From NCBI RefSeq assembly GCF_002149015.1, contig NZ_NGFO01000003.1, positions 148,779-212,778 on the forward strand: a stretch of 64,000 nt of DNA, written 5' to 3'. Position numbers and translations under genes: made by a program. The notes beneath the pieces are model-generated. The model ran no database searches, was not told where the DNA came from, and was given only the letters and a program-made list of their open reading frames with translations. The stretch is from Gordonia lacunae. GTDB lineage: Bacteria; Actinomycetota; Actinomycetes; Mycobacteriales; Mycobacteriaceae. Shown here piece after piece: positions 7,524 to 16,580 of the stretch; position 1 is the first letter of the stretch; each line of letters opens with the position of its first letter.

Positions 7524-8465
7524 GTGGCCCAGCGGGCCCGCCGTCGGAAACCGCTGCGGCGCAATCCCAAGCAATTGTCGGAGAGTCCGATCTTGCTCGG
7601 GCCCGCCGGTCAAGGCAGCGCCGTCGCCCCGATAGGGCGACGTGGCCGGAACCCTGACATCCCCCGCGGGACGTCGGGTGCGCTCGTCGCCATCACCGGC
7701 GACACCGGTGCGCGCGACGACGCCTCCGCTGCGGCACAATCGGACTCGGTTGCACGTGAACGGGCCGTCCAGCTCGCGAGACGGCTCCGACTCGCACGCC
7801 CGGTGGACGTACGGAAAGCACGCCGCGGCGCGAACGGAACCCTGACGACCCAGCGATGGCGGGGCAGCTCCGACGAGCTCGACCTCGATGCGACACTCGA
7901 GGCGCTCATCGGCAACCCGATTCCCGAGGACGACGACATCCACGTGCGCGAGCGGGTCCGGCGCCGGCGTTCCATCGTGCTCGCCGTGGACGTGTCCGGC
8001 TCGACCCGTGGCGAGCAGGTCCGCACCGCGGCAGCTACCGCCGGTGCCCTCGCCGGTGAGCTCGGTCGCGACGACCTCGCCGTCATCGCCTTCTGGTCCG
8101 ACGCCGCGCTCATCGTCCCCCTCGGCCGGCCGGTCACCACCGAGCGTCTCGTCGACGAACTCCTCGCGCTACCCGCACAGGGCCTGACCAATGTGTCATT
8201 CCCGTTGCAGATCGCCGTGGAACAGTTGGCCGGCGCATCCAAGGCAGACGCTCGCGTGATCCTGTTGAGCGACTGCGTCCACAACGCCGGACCCGACCCC
8301 CGGGACGTGGCCGGCCGGTTACCCCGCCTCGATGTGCTGCTCGACATCTCCGGTGAACACGACGCCGAACTCGCACAAGACCTGGCGCTCATCGGTCGAG
8401 GCCGGTGCCGGCCGATCCGGGGTCACCACGACGTGGTGCCCGCTCTCCAGGCGATCTTCACCTAG
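7524..8465 (+). CDS. VWA-domain (CoxE-like) partner protein
   Basis: This 313-residue protein has a basic N-terminus and a disordered stretch to about residue 75. A helical segment follows, then a von Willebrand A domain with MIDAS motif DVSGST (Asp156) and a later GLTNVSFPL segment. VWA proteins of this type work with MoxR ATPases, and this one follows such a gene by 39 bp. The start used is GTG at 7524, because no earlier in-frame start follows the upstream stop. It ends the mycofactocin-type SDR operon. The role is inferred from the pairing only. Confidence 0.82.
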   Translation: MAQRARRRKPLRRNPKQLSESPILLGPAGQGSAVAPIGRRGRNPDIPRGTSGALVAITGDTGARDDASAAAQSDSVARERAVQLARRLRLARPVDVRKARRGANGTLTTQRWRGSSDELDLDATLEALIGNPIPEDDDIHVRERVRRRRSIVLAVDVSGSTRGEQVRTAAATAGALAGELGRDDLAVIAFWSDAALIVPLGRPVTTERLVDELLALPAQGLTNVSFPLQIAVEQLAGASKADARVILLSDCVHNAGPDPRDVAGRLPRLDVLLDISGEHDAELAQDLALIGRGRCRPIRGHHDVVPALQAIFT

Positions 8466-8597
8466 GCGGTGGCGCGGTGACCGCCTGTCGGGTAGATCGC
8501 CGCACGAGTCGCGAGAGAACCACCGCCCGAGTCCCCTACCACACGGCACCGACAAGCTGTCGCCGCCGAATAGCATTGAACGACAGCCTGTTTGGTC

Positions 8598-8656
8598 TTG
8601 CCATGTGCTGACATTGATGTACACTTGAAGGATATTCGAACCGCACACGGGGGGGG
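8598..8656 (+). promoter_or_regulatory. promoter and G-run before the first DUF222/HNH gene
   Basis: TTGCCA (8598-8603) and TACACT (8620-8625), separated by 16 bp, form a plausible sigma-70-type promoter. Downstream lies a run of eight G residues (8649-8656), 9 bases before the ATG at 8666, which may serve as an unusual G-rich ribosome binding site. Homopolymeric runs of this length can slip, so translation of the downstream gene could vary. Confidence 0.4.
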
Positions 8657-8665
8657 TGACGGTCA

Positions 8666-10273
8666 ATGTTCGATTCCCAACACGTCATCGGCACCGACGC
8701 GCCGCGGCCTCGTGCGGTCGAGTTGGTGGCCGATCTCCACCGGCTCCTCGACGCGTTGCAGTCCGTGGACCTGTCGCCGTGCACCGACGCCGAACTCACC
8801 GAGGTCGCGGCTGCCACCGAACGTGCCATCGCGCGACTGACCGTCGCCGGCGACCGGCAGATCAATGAGGTCGAGGCCCGCGACCTTCCCCGTAAGACCG
8901 GCTGCCGCACGCTGATGCAGTTCATGACCCACCGCCTGCGGATCTCCAATCCGATGCGCCGCCGCAAGCAGATGGACGCCACCGCCACCCGCACCAGCCT
9001 CGGCGGCGAGCTCCTTCCACCCGAATATCCCTGCGTCGCCGAGGCTTTCGCCCAAGGAACGGTGGGCACCGCGCACGTCCAGGCCGCCCTCGATGTCCTC
9101 GACCGCATCCCGAACGCTGTCGACCACGACGTGAAAGTCGCTGCCAAACGTCAGATGACCGAAATCGCCGAAGCCCACACACCCGCCGACATCACCCAAC
9201 TCGGTGCCCGGCTCCTCGCTTATCTCGACCCCGACGGCACCCTGGCCGACGACACCGACCAGAAACGACGCCGCAACCTGTGGATTGGCCGGCAACGCGC
9301 CGACGGTACCGCCAAGATCTCCGGCACACTCACCCCCGAACTCGTCGCCCGACTGACGATGATGTTCGCGGTCTGGGGAAAGCCTGGACTCAACAACCCC
9401 GACGACCCTGAGTCACCCAGCGGGCCGGCCGGCAACGCCGACCCTGACGCCCTGGCCACTGCTGCCGATCGTGACGGGCGCACCCTCGCCCAGACCAATC
9501 ACGACGCACTCAACGCCCTACTCAAGGCAGTCCTCGACGACGGGTTGCTCGGGAAATCTCACCGTGGCTTACCCGTCCAGTTGATCATCAAAGCCGACCT
9601 CGACGACCTGATCCGCGAAGCCGGCTTGGCCACCACCGCCACCGGCACCCTGCTGCCCATCGCTGACCTGATCGCGATGGCCGGTGAGGTTCAGCCGTGG
9701 CTGGCGATCTTCAAAGACGCCACCGCCGTTCCCCTGTATTTCGGGCGGGGCAAGCGCCTTGCGACCCGCGAACAACGACTCGTCTCCTTCGCCCGTCCCG
9801 ACGGTGAGGTGTGCTCGGCACCCGGCTGCGACCAACCCGCCACCCACGTCGACATGCATCACGCACAACAGGATTGGGCCGACGGTGGTCTCACCGACAT
9901 CGACGACCTCGCGCCGGCCTGCCCGCGTCACAATCGGATGGTCGGCGACGCACCTGGGCAGTACACCACCCGGATCGCTCGGTCCGGACCCGACGAGGGC
10001 CGCTGCGTGTGGCGATTGAACGCCGAACCGGGCGCGCCGCCCAACCCCGAACACCTCAACCGCCGACCCGACATATCCCGGCGATTCGCGGAACATCTGA
10101 ACACCGTGCGCGACGAAATCCACGGACCGCCAACCCGGCCCGGCGATCAAGCACGCAGCTCATGGCTGACGATCAGCCACGTCATTGACGTTCGCCCACC
10201 CCGACCCGGCCAACGACAGCTTCACCCCTCCCTCGTCGAGGCGCACCTCATGGAGCTACTCGCCACCCTCTGA
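8666..10273 (+). CDS. DUF222/HNH endonuclease-domain protein (13E12-type), copy 1
   Basis: This 535-residue protein has an N-terminal DUF222 helical region (about 20-330) and a C-terminal HNH module. The module reads CSAPGCDQPATHVDMHHAQQ (about 387-406), then DWADGGLTDIDDLAPACPRHN. The paired cysteines can hold a structural zinc and the HH plus the following N/H supply the nuclease-like core. Such proteins are present in many copies in mycobacteria and Gordonia as part of the 13E12 repeat family. Their function is not established; mobile or recombination-related roles are often supposed. A strong terminator follows the stop. A second, diverged member lies at 50.2 kb. Confidence 0.85.
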   Translation: MFDSQHVIGTDAPRPRAVELVADLHRLLDALQSVDLSPCTDAELTEVAAATERAIARLTVAGDRQINEVEARDLPRKTGCRTLMQFMTHRLRISNPMRRRKQMDATATRTSLGGELLPPEYPCVAEAFAQGTVGTAHVQAALDVLDRIPNAVDHDVKVAAKRQMTEIAEAHTPADITQLGARLLAYLDPDGTLADDTDQKRRRNLWIGRQRADGTAKISGTLTPELVARLTMMFAVWGKPGLNNPDDPESPSGPAGNADPDALATAADRDGRTLAQTNHDALNALLKAVLDDGLLGKSHRGLPVQLIIKADLDDLIREAGLATTATGTLLPIADLIAMAGEVQPWLAIFKDATAVPLYFGRGKRLATREQRLVSFARPDGEVCSAPGCDQPATHVDMHHAQQDWADGGLTDIDDLAPACPRHNRMVGDAPGQYTTRIARSGPDEGRCVWRLNAEPGAPPNPEHLNRRPDISRRFAEHLNTVRDEIHGPPTRPGDQARSSWLTISHVIDVRPPRPGQRQLHPSLVEAHLMELLATL

Positions 10274-10288
10274 ACTACGCACAACGAC

Positions 10289-10320
10289 AAAGGGACCCAT
10301 CCCGAAGGATGGGTCCCTTT
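10289..10320. terminator. bidirectional intrinsic terminator
   Basis: A perfect 14-bp stem, starting AAAGGGACCC (10289-10302) and closing at 10307-10320 with a CGAA tetraloop, lies between the convergent HNH gene and clpB. The stem has A-tract and T-tract flanks on opposite sides, so it can terminate transcription from both directions. Confidence 0.9.
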
Positions 10321-10333
10321 GTCTTTCATGAAC

Positions 10334-12886
10334 TCAGCCGAGTACCAACGATTCTCCGTCGGCACTGACGTTGACCGGCACGACGTCACCGTCGCGGATG
10401 TCGCCGGCGAGCAGCTGCTTGGCGAGCTGGTCACCGATGGCCTGCTGCACCAACCGGCGCAGCGGGCGAGCACCGTACAGCGGGTCGAATCCGCGTGCGC
10501 CCAGCCATTCCTTGGCCTTGGTCGACACCTCGAGATCGAGGCGACGCTGCGCGAGGCGCCTCTTGAGCTGGCCGAGCTGGATGTCGACGATCGACACCAG
10601 TTCCTCCGGGCTCAGGGCGTCGAAGATCACGACGTCGTCGAGACGGTTGATGAACTCCGGCTTGAACGCCGACCGCACGGCCATCATGACCTGGTCCTTG
10701 TCGCCACCCGCACCGAGGTTCGAGGTGAGGATCAGGATGGTGTTGCGGAAATCCACCGTCCGGCCCTGTCCGTCGGTCAGTCGACCTTCGTCCAGCACCT
10801 GCAGCAGCACGTCGAAGACGTCCGGGTGGGCCTTCTCGATCTCGTCGAACAGGACCACCGTGTACGGACGACGCCGCACGGCCTCGGTCAGCTGGCCGCC
10901 GGCCTCGTACCCGACGTAGCCGGGCGGAGCACCGACGAGCCGCGCCACGCTGTGCTTCTCGCCGTATTCGCTCATGTCGATGCGGACCATCGCCCGCTCG
11001 TCGTCGAACAGGAATTCGGCGAGCGCCTTGGCGAGCTCGGTCTTGCCGACACCGGTGGGGCCGAGGAACATGAACGAGCCGAGCGGCCGGTTCGGGTCCG
11101 CGACGCCCGCACGGGCACGACGCACTGCGTCGGACACCGCCTGCACCGCGTCCTTCTGACCGATGACCCGGTGTCCCAGTTCCTCTTCCATGCGCAGCAG
11201 CTTGGCGGTCTCGCCTTCGAGCATGCGTCCGGCCGGGATTCCGGTCCACGCCGACACGACCTGGGCCACGTCGTCGGGTCCGACCTCCTCCTGCAGCATC
11301 ACGTCCTGCGACGGATCGGTGCCGGTCTTCTCGATCGCGGCCTCGAGTTCCTTCTCCAGTCCGGGGACGCGACCGTACCGCAGCTCGGCGGCCCGTCCGA
11401 GATCACCGTCGCGCTCGGCGCGATCGGCCTCTCCGCGAAGCCGTTCCAGCTCCTCCTTGAGGTCTCGGACAGCATCGATCGCGGTCTTCTCCGACTGCCA
11501 CCGGGCGGAGAGCTCATTGAGCTTCTCCTTCTGGTCGGCCAGCTCGGCGCGCAGCTTCTCGAGCCGCTCCTTCGACGCCGCGTCGGTCTCCTTCTGCAAG
11601 GCGACCTCTTCGACCTCGAGCCGGCGGACGATCCGCTCGACCTCGTCGATCTCGACGGGGCGGGAGTCGATCTCCATCCGCAACCGCGACGCCGCCTCGT
11701 CGACGAGGTCGATGGCCTTGTCGGGCAGGAACCGCGACGTGATGTAGCGATCGGAAAGCGTTGCGGCGGCGACCAGTGCGGAGTCGGTGATGCGCACACC
11801 GTGGTGCACCTCGTACCGGTCCTTGAGGCCGCGGAGGATGCCGATGGCGTCTTCGACCGACGGTTCACCGACGTACACCTGCTGGAAGCGACGCTCGAGT
11901 GCGGCGTCCTTCTCGATGTACTTACGGTATTCCTCGAGAGTCGTGGCACCGACCAGGCGCAGCTCACCGCGGGCGAGCATCGGCTTGATCATGTTGCCGG
12001 CATCCATCGCGGAATCGCCTGTCGCACCGGCACCGACGATCGTGTGCAGCTCGTCGATGAAGGTGATGACCTGGCCGGCCGAACCCTTGATCTCGTCGAG
12101 CACGGCCTTCAGGCGCTCCTCGAACTCGCCTCGGTACTTCGCGCCGGCGACCATCGAACCCATGTCGAGGGAGATGACGGTCTTGTTGCGCAACGACTCC
12201 GGCACATCACCGGCGACGATGCGCTGGGCGAGGCCCTCGACGATCGCGGTCTTGCCGACGCCGGGCTCACCGATGAGGACCGGGTTGTTCTTGGTCCGTC
12301 GGCTGAGCACCTGCACGACGCGCCGGATCTCGGTGTCGCGGCCGATGACCGGGTCGAGCTTGCCCTCGCGGGCGGCCGCGGTCAGATCGGTCGAGTACTT
12401 TTCGAGAGCCTGGTAGGTCGATTCGGGGTCCTCGGAGGTGACCCGCGCACTGCCGCGCACGGCGACGAATGCCTCGCGCAGAGCCTGCGGTGTCGCACCG
12501 AGGTTGTGCAGCAGTTTGGCGACATCGGAGTCACCGGTCGCCAGGCCGACGACGACGTGCTCGGTCGAGACGTACTCGTCGTCGAGTTCACCGGCCAGCT
12601 GTTGGGCTGCGGTGATGGCTGCGATCGATTCGCGGGATAGTTGAGGCGTCGAGCTGGCGCCGGACACCGTCGGCATGCGATCGACCAATGCCTGGGCCTG
12701 CGCACGAACGCTCGACGGGTCCACGCCCACTGCCTTGAGCAGCGGCGACGCGATGCCGTCGGACTGATCGAGCAGTGCCACGAGGATGTGGGCCGGTCGC
12801 ACGTCGGGGTTGCCAGCACTGGCCGCCGCCTGCACAGCAGAACTCAATGCTTGCTGTGTCTTGGTGGTGGGGTTGAAGCTGTCCAC
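10334..12886 (-). CDS. clpB: ClpB disaggregase
   Basis: ClpB is the hexameric AAA+ ATPase that rescues aggregated proteins together with DnaK. The 850-residue protein has the full architecture: an N-terminal Clp repeat domain (1-150), NBD1 with Walker [10 protein letters not shown], the coiled-coil M domain (about 400-530, rich in Glu/Arg heptads), and NBD2 with Walker [10 protein letters not shown] and Walker [12 protein letters not shown]. The start [14 protein letters not shown] is the typical actinobacterial ClpB N-terminus. A HAIR-like operator upstream points to HspR control with the dnaK regulon. The gene converges with the DUF222/HNH gene across a shared terminator. Confidence 0.97.
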   Translation of the reverse strand: MDSFNPTTKTQQALSSAVQAAASAGNPDVRPAHILVALLDQSDGIASPLLKAVGVDPSSVRAQAQALVDRMPTVSGASSTPQLSRESIAAITAAQQLAGELDDEYVSTEHVVVGLATGDSDVAKLLHNLGATPQALREAFVAVRGSARVTSEDPESTYQALEKYSTDLTAAAREGKLDPVIGRDTEIRRVVQVLSRRTKNNPVLIGEPGVGKTAIVEGLAQRIVAGDVPESLRNKTVISLDMGSMVAGAKYRGEFEERLKAVLDEIKGSAGQVITFIDELHTIVGAGATGDSAMDAGNMIKPMLARGELRLVGATTLEEYRKYIEKDAALERRFQQVYVGEPSVEDAIGILRGLKDRYEVHHGVRITDSALVAAATLSDRYITSRFLPDKAIDLVDEAASRLRMEIDSRPVEIDEVERIVRRLEVEEVALQKETDAASKERLEKLRAELADQKEKLNELSARWQSEKTAIDAVRDLKEELERLRGEADRAERDGDLGRAAELRYGRVPGLEKELEAAIEKTGTDPSQDVMLQEEVGPDDVAQVVSAWTGIPAGRMLEGETAKLLRMEEELGHRVIGQKDAVQAVSDAVRRARAGVADPNRPLGSFMFLGPTGVGKTELAKALAEFLFDDERAMVRIDMSEYGEKHSVARLVGAPPGYVGYEAGGQLTEAVRRRPYTVVLFDEIEKAHPDVFDVLLQVLDEGRLTDGQGRTVDFRNTILILTSNLGAGGDKDQVMMAVRSAFKPEFINRLDDVVIFDALSPEELVSIVDIQLGQLKRRLAQRRLDLEVSTKAKEWLGARGFDPLYGARPLRRLVQQAIGDQLAKQLLAGDIRDGDVVPVNVSADGESLVLG

Positions 12887-12956
12887 TCGCGTGCACCTTT
12901 CTCTTTAGTCCAACAGGCTCAAGTATGAGCCCTACGCGGTCTATAACGCCAACAGA

Positions 12957-12977
12957 GTTGAGCGCATTCCACTCAGG
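12957..12977 (-). promoter_or_regulatory. HAIR-like operator (HspR site) upstream of clpB
   Basis: The inverted repeat GTTGAGC-N7-ACTCAGG matches the HspR HAIR consensus CTTGAGT-N7-ACTCAAG at 11 of 14 arm positions with the exact 7-bp spacer. It lies about 70 bp upstream of the clpB start. Another palindrome, GGCTCA-AGTA-TGAGCC (12916-12931), lies between it and the gene. On the minus strand TTGGCG and CATACT could serve as -35 and -10 elements overlapping this region. Confidence 0.65.
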
Positions 12978-12988
12978 TCTTGAGAGTT

Positions 12989-13004
12989 TGTGATCTAGCT
13001 CACC
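12989..13004. promoter_or_regulatory. CRP/GlxR-like site between clpB and zwf
   Basis: TGTGA-TCTAGC-TCACC matches the CRP-family consensus TGTGA-N6-TCACA at nine of ten positions. Its centre is about 85 bp upstream of the zwf start and about 110 bp from clpB. Control of glucose-6-phosphate dehydrogenase by a cAMP-responsive GlxR-type regulator would be sensible, but that is inference from the motif. Confidence 0.5.
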
Positions 13005-13081
13005 ATCGCACGAAGTAAGCGCACCAGCGACGCGCTCCGCAGATATCGGAACTCCGGAACGTCGATGGGCACTATTGGTGC

Positions 13082-14509
13082 ATGACCGCAGCCAGCTCAG
13101 CACGGAAGAACACGACGCAGTCCGGCACCGGCACGGCAGTGATCTTCATCCTCTTCGGGTCGACGGGCGATCTCGCCAAGCGGATGGTCCTGCCATCGCT
13201 GTACGAACTCCACCGTCGAGACCTGCTCCCCGACGGATGGCAGCTGATCGGCAACGGGCGAGGCGACCGTACCGACGATGAATTCCGGCAGCACGTGAAG
13301 GACGCGATCGAGGAATTCGGTTCGGACGGGTCGGTGTCTGCGGACGAATGGGCGTCGTTCGCCGAGACCATCCACTTCGCCGGCGGTGGGTTCAGCGTCG
13401 ACGACCCCGGCCGTCTGCTCGAGGTGCTCGACGCCGCCCGCGGGGCCGTCGGCTCCGCCCAGCTCGTCCACTACCTGGCCCTCCCGCCCACGACTTTCGT
13501 CGACTACACGAAAGCGATTGCCGCGCACGGCCTCGCGAAGGATTCGCGCGTCGTCTACGAGAAGCCGTTCGGCACGTCTCCCGACGGTTTCCGGACCCTC
13601 GACGAAGCGGTCCACCAGTCCCTCGACGAAAAGCAGATCTACCGGATCGACCATTTCCTCGGGAAGGAGAGCACCCAGAATCTGCACGTGCTCCGCTTCG
13701 CCAACGGACTGTTCGCCGGTGTGTGGAACCGCGAACACGTGGCGGAGGTCCAGATCGACGTCCCGGAAACCCTCGACATCGCCGACCGCGCCGCGTTCTA
13801 CGACGCCACCGGCGCATTCCTGGACATGATCGTCACCCACCTGTTCCAGGTGGCGGCCGAAGTCGCGATGGAACCCCCGGTCTCGCTCGGCGCCGACGAC
13901 CTGCTCGACGCGCGGGAGTCGGTCATCGCGGCCTTCCGCCCGCTCGACCCGACCGAGGTGGTCTTCGGCCAGTACGACGGTTACCGCGACACCGAGGGCA
14001 TCCCCGAGGACTCCACCACCGAGACATTCGCGGCGGTACGCCTGTGGGTCGACACCGACCGCTGGCGCGACGTCCCGTTCTTGCTCCGGACCGGCAAGAT
14101 GCTGGACCACAGCTCCCAGCGACTCAGCCTCGTGTTCCGTGCCCCCGCCGACGGTCCGGTGACCGACACCCCGAAGGACGGCACCGTGCTGACGTTCGAC
14201 CTGGCCGGCGACGGTGCCATCGATCTGGCCGTCACGATCAAGGAACCGGGTTCGGGCACCGACCTCTCCGTCGCGCACATGACCGAACAGCTCGACGAGG
14301 TGGCCGACGGTCTGTCGCCCTATGCGCGACTCATCGTCGACGTGTTGCGCGGCGATCGGTCGCTGTTCACCCGGCCTGACGGCCTCGCCCATGTGTGGGA
14401 GGTCGCCGCACCGGTGCTGGCGAATCCGCCGGCGCCGCGACCGTATGCGGCTGGGTCGACCGGCCCGGCGGCCGCCGACGACCTGTGCGGCGGGTCCGGC
14501 TGGATCTGA
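13082..14509 (+). CDS. zwf: glucose-6-phosphate dehydrogenase
   Basis: Zwf oxidises glucose-6-phosphate with NADP+ at the entry to the pentose phosphate pathway. The 475-residue protein has the dinucleotide-binding loop ILFGSTGDLAKRMVLPSLY (about 23-41), VVYEKPFGTS and the catalytic signature YRIDHFLGKE with His191. The C-terminal half carries the VPFLLRTGKML segment. Length and order fit the family. The ATG is preceded by CACTAT about 6 nt upstream, so the message may be leaderless. Its context next to a GH15 glucosidase or trehalase rather than tkt/tal/opcA suggests a second, non-cluster zwf paralogue. That is inference. Confidence 0.95.
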   Translation: MTAASSARKNTTQSGTGTAVIFILFGSTGDLAKRMVLPSLYELHRRDLLPDGWQLIGNGRGDRTDDEFRQHVKDAIEEFGSDGSVSADEWASFAETIHFAGGGFSVDDPGRLLEVLDAARGAVGSAQLVHYLALPPTTFVDYTKAIAAHGLAKDSRVVYEKPFGTSPDGFRTLDEAVHQSLDEKQIYRIDHFLGKESTQNLHVLRFANGLFAGVWNREHVAEVQIDVPETLDIADRAAFYDATGAFLDMIVTHLFQVAAEVAMEPPVSLGADDLLDARESVIAAFRPLDPTEVVFGQYDGYRDTEGIPEDSTTETFAAVRLWVDTDRWRDVPFLLRTGKMLDHSSQRLSLVFRAPADGPVTDTPKDGTVLTFDLAGDGAIDLAVTIKEPGSGTDLSVAHMTEQLDEVADGLSPYARLIVDVLRGDRSLFTRPDGLAHVWEVAAPVLANPPAPRPYAAGSTGPAAADDLCGGSGWI

Positions 14510-14524
14510 GTGCGAACGTCGGAT

Positions 14525-16411
14525 CTAATCCCCGAGTCGCCGGTCGAGGTTGATCGCCGCGCTGATCAGGGCGAGGTGAGTGAACGCCTGCGGCGTGTTG
14601 CCGAGCTGTTCACCGGTCAAACCGACCTGCTCGGCGTACAGGCCGAGGTGATTGGCGTGGGTGAACATCTTCTCCAGCGCCAGACGCGCGTCGGCGAGGC
14701 GGCCGACCCGGGTGAGCGCTTCGACGTACCAGAACGAGCACAGCGAGAACGTTCCCTCGGCTCCGTCGAGGCCGTCGTGGCCGCCGTCGGTGTCGTACCG
14801 GAACACCAGGGAGTCGCTCACGAGTTCCTCCTCGATCCGCTCGAGGGTGCGGACGAATCGGTCGTCGATGGGCGACAGCAACTTCACGGCGGGGATGAGC
14901 AGGAGAGCCGCGTCCAGACGGTCGGAGTCGAGAGTCTGGACGAACGCCCCCACCTCGTCGTTCCACCCGCGTCCCATGATCTGCACGAAGATGTCGTCGC
15001 GCGCCTTCATCCAGCCGGCGATGTCCCCGGGTAACCCCCGCTGCCGGCTCATCCGGATCATCCGCTCGAGGGCCACCCACGACATCACGCGGGAGTAGAC
15101 GTAGTCCTGCGGCTTGCTGCGCACCTCCCAGATGCTCTGGTCCGGGCGATCCCAGTTGTCGACGAGCCACCCGGCCACCGTGCACAGATGGGTCCAGGAC
15201 CCGTAGGAGATCCCCGGCCCGTACTTGTTGTACAGGTAGACCGAGTCGATGAGTTCGCCGTAGATGTCGAGCTGAAGCTGGTCGGCGGCGGCGTTTCCGA
15301 TCAACACCGGCGAGGTCTGCCGGTAACCCTCCCAATGGTCGAGTTCGGTCTCCTTCGGTGGTGGGTCGCCGTCGAGGGTGTACATCAGTCGCAGCGGCCC
15401 GAGGTCCCCCGACTCGTCGGCACCGTCGTCGAAGCGGCAGGTCAGCCAGTCCATGAACGCACCGGCCTCGTCGGTGAACCCCAACCGGAGCAACGCGTAG
15501 AGCGTGAACGCGGCATCGCGGATCCACACGTAGCGGTAGTCCCAGTTCCGTTCGCCGCCGATCTCTTCGGGAAGTGCGGCGGTGACCGCGGACACCACTG
15601 CCCCGGAGGGTTCGTGCGTCAGCAGTTTGAGTGTGAGAGCCGATCGATGCACCATCTCCCGCCACCGGCCGGTGTACGACGACCGCGAGACCCAGTCCTG
15701 CCAGAAGGCGACGGTCGCGGCAACGACCGCGGGAGAGCTGTCGTGGTCGAGCATCTCGGGTCCGATCGGGTCGGGCGCGAGAACGAAGGTGACGCACTCG
15801 CCGGTCTCGACGGTGAAGTCGGCTCGCGCGTCTCGGTCGTCGATCGCGTCGACAGCGACCGTCGACACGAGATGCAGCACCAGGTCGTCGGTCTCGAAAC
15901 GAATCCGACGCTCGTCCTCGACGACGAGGGTGTGTGCCGTACGGCCGTAGTCGAACCGTGGCGCGACCGTCACGCGGAACCGCACCGAGCCGCGGACACA
16001 GGAGATGCGACGGATGATCCGGGTGTGGTGGTCCGGATCGTGTGGTCGCGCGATCGGCATCAGGTCCTGCACCTCGGCGACACCGTCCTCGCTCAGGAAG
16101 CGGGTGACGAGCACGTTGGAGTCGGGGAGGTAGAACTGCCGCGTGGTGACGTCCCCATCGACCGGTTCCACTGTCCAGGCGCCGCCCCGACGGGCATCGA
16201 GCAACGAGCCGAACACACTCGGCGAGTCGAACCGCGGACAGCAGAACCAGTCGATCCGCCCGTCGACTCCCACCACCGCGGCGGTGCGAAGGTCACCGAT
16301 GACACCGTGGTCGGCGATCGGCAGGTAGTCGCCGGCGGCGTCGGCGGTAGTCGCGCCGTCGCAGCGGGAAGTCGGGGTCGCGTCCTCGCCGGATTCGGCC
16401 GCGGTGCTCAT
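14525..16411 (-). CDS. glycoside hydrolase family 15 protein (trehalase/glucoamylase type)
   Basis: This 628-residue protein has the actinobacterial GH15 layout. The N-terminal beta-sandwich domain contains YLPIADHGVIGDLRTAAVVG and IDWFCCPRFDSPSVF. An (alpha/alpha)6 barrel follows, with NWDYRYVWIRDAAFTLYALL as its most conserved motif and a later ERMIRMSRQRGLPGD stretch. Mycobacterial members hydrolyse trehalose and need phosphate and magnesium; others cut alpha-glucans. No signal peptide is seen, so it is cytoplasmic. It converges with zwf with a 15-bp gap and is divergent from the P450 gene. Confidence 0.88.
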   Translation of the reverse strand: MSTAAESGEDATPTSRCDGATTADAAGDYLPIADHGVIGDLRTAAVVGVDGRIDWFCCPRFDSPSVFGSLLDARRGGAWTVEPVDGDVTTRQFYLPDSNVLVTRFLSEDGVAEVQDLMPIARPHDPDHHTRIIRRISCVRGSVRFRVTVAPRFDYGRTAHTLVVEDERRIRFETDDLVLHLVSTVAVDAIDDRDARADFTVETGECVTFVLAPDPIGPEMLDHDSSPAVVAATVAFWQDWVSRSSYTGRWREMVHRSALTLKLLTHEPSGAVVSAVTAALPEEIGGERNWDYRYVWIRDAAFTLYALLRLGFTDEAGAFMDWLTCRFDDGADESGDLGPLRLMYTLDGDPPPKETELDHWEGYRQTSPVLIGNAAADQLQLDIYGELIDSVYLYNKYGPGISYGSWTHLCTVAGWLVDNWDRPDQSIWEVRSKPQDYVYSRVMSWVALERMIRMSRQRGLPGDIAGWMKARDDIFVQIMGRGWNDEVGAFVQTLDSDRLDAALLLIPAVKLLSPIDDRFVRTLERIEEELVSDSLVFRYDTDGGHDGLDGAEGTFSLCSFWYVEALTRVGRLADARLALEKMFTHANHLGLYAEQVGLTGEQLGNTPQAFTHLALISAAINLDRRLGD

Positions 16412-16580
16412 GGCGGCGATTCGGCGCCTGACTCATCGCGGATGGGCCGGCAGCTCCGGCCGCACGCCGACCGGGTTCGTCAATCCGCCGATCTGGAACA
16501 CCTCGATATCGGACACTCGGAGCGAGAAGTACCCCTCGACGGAAGGACGCGCGGTGCCGACAAGCAGCGTGAGCACGAGC

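Noticed and set aside
10319..12640. Long open frame antisense to clpB (773 codons)
   Set aside because: It is the GC-rich shadow of a clearly conserved ClpB and has no recognisable domain or start signal.
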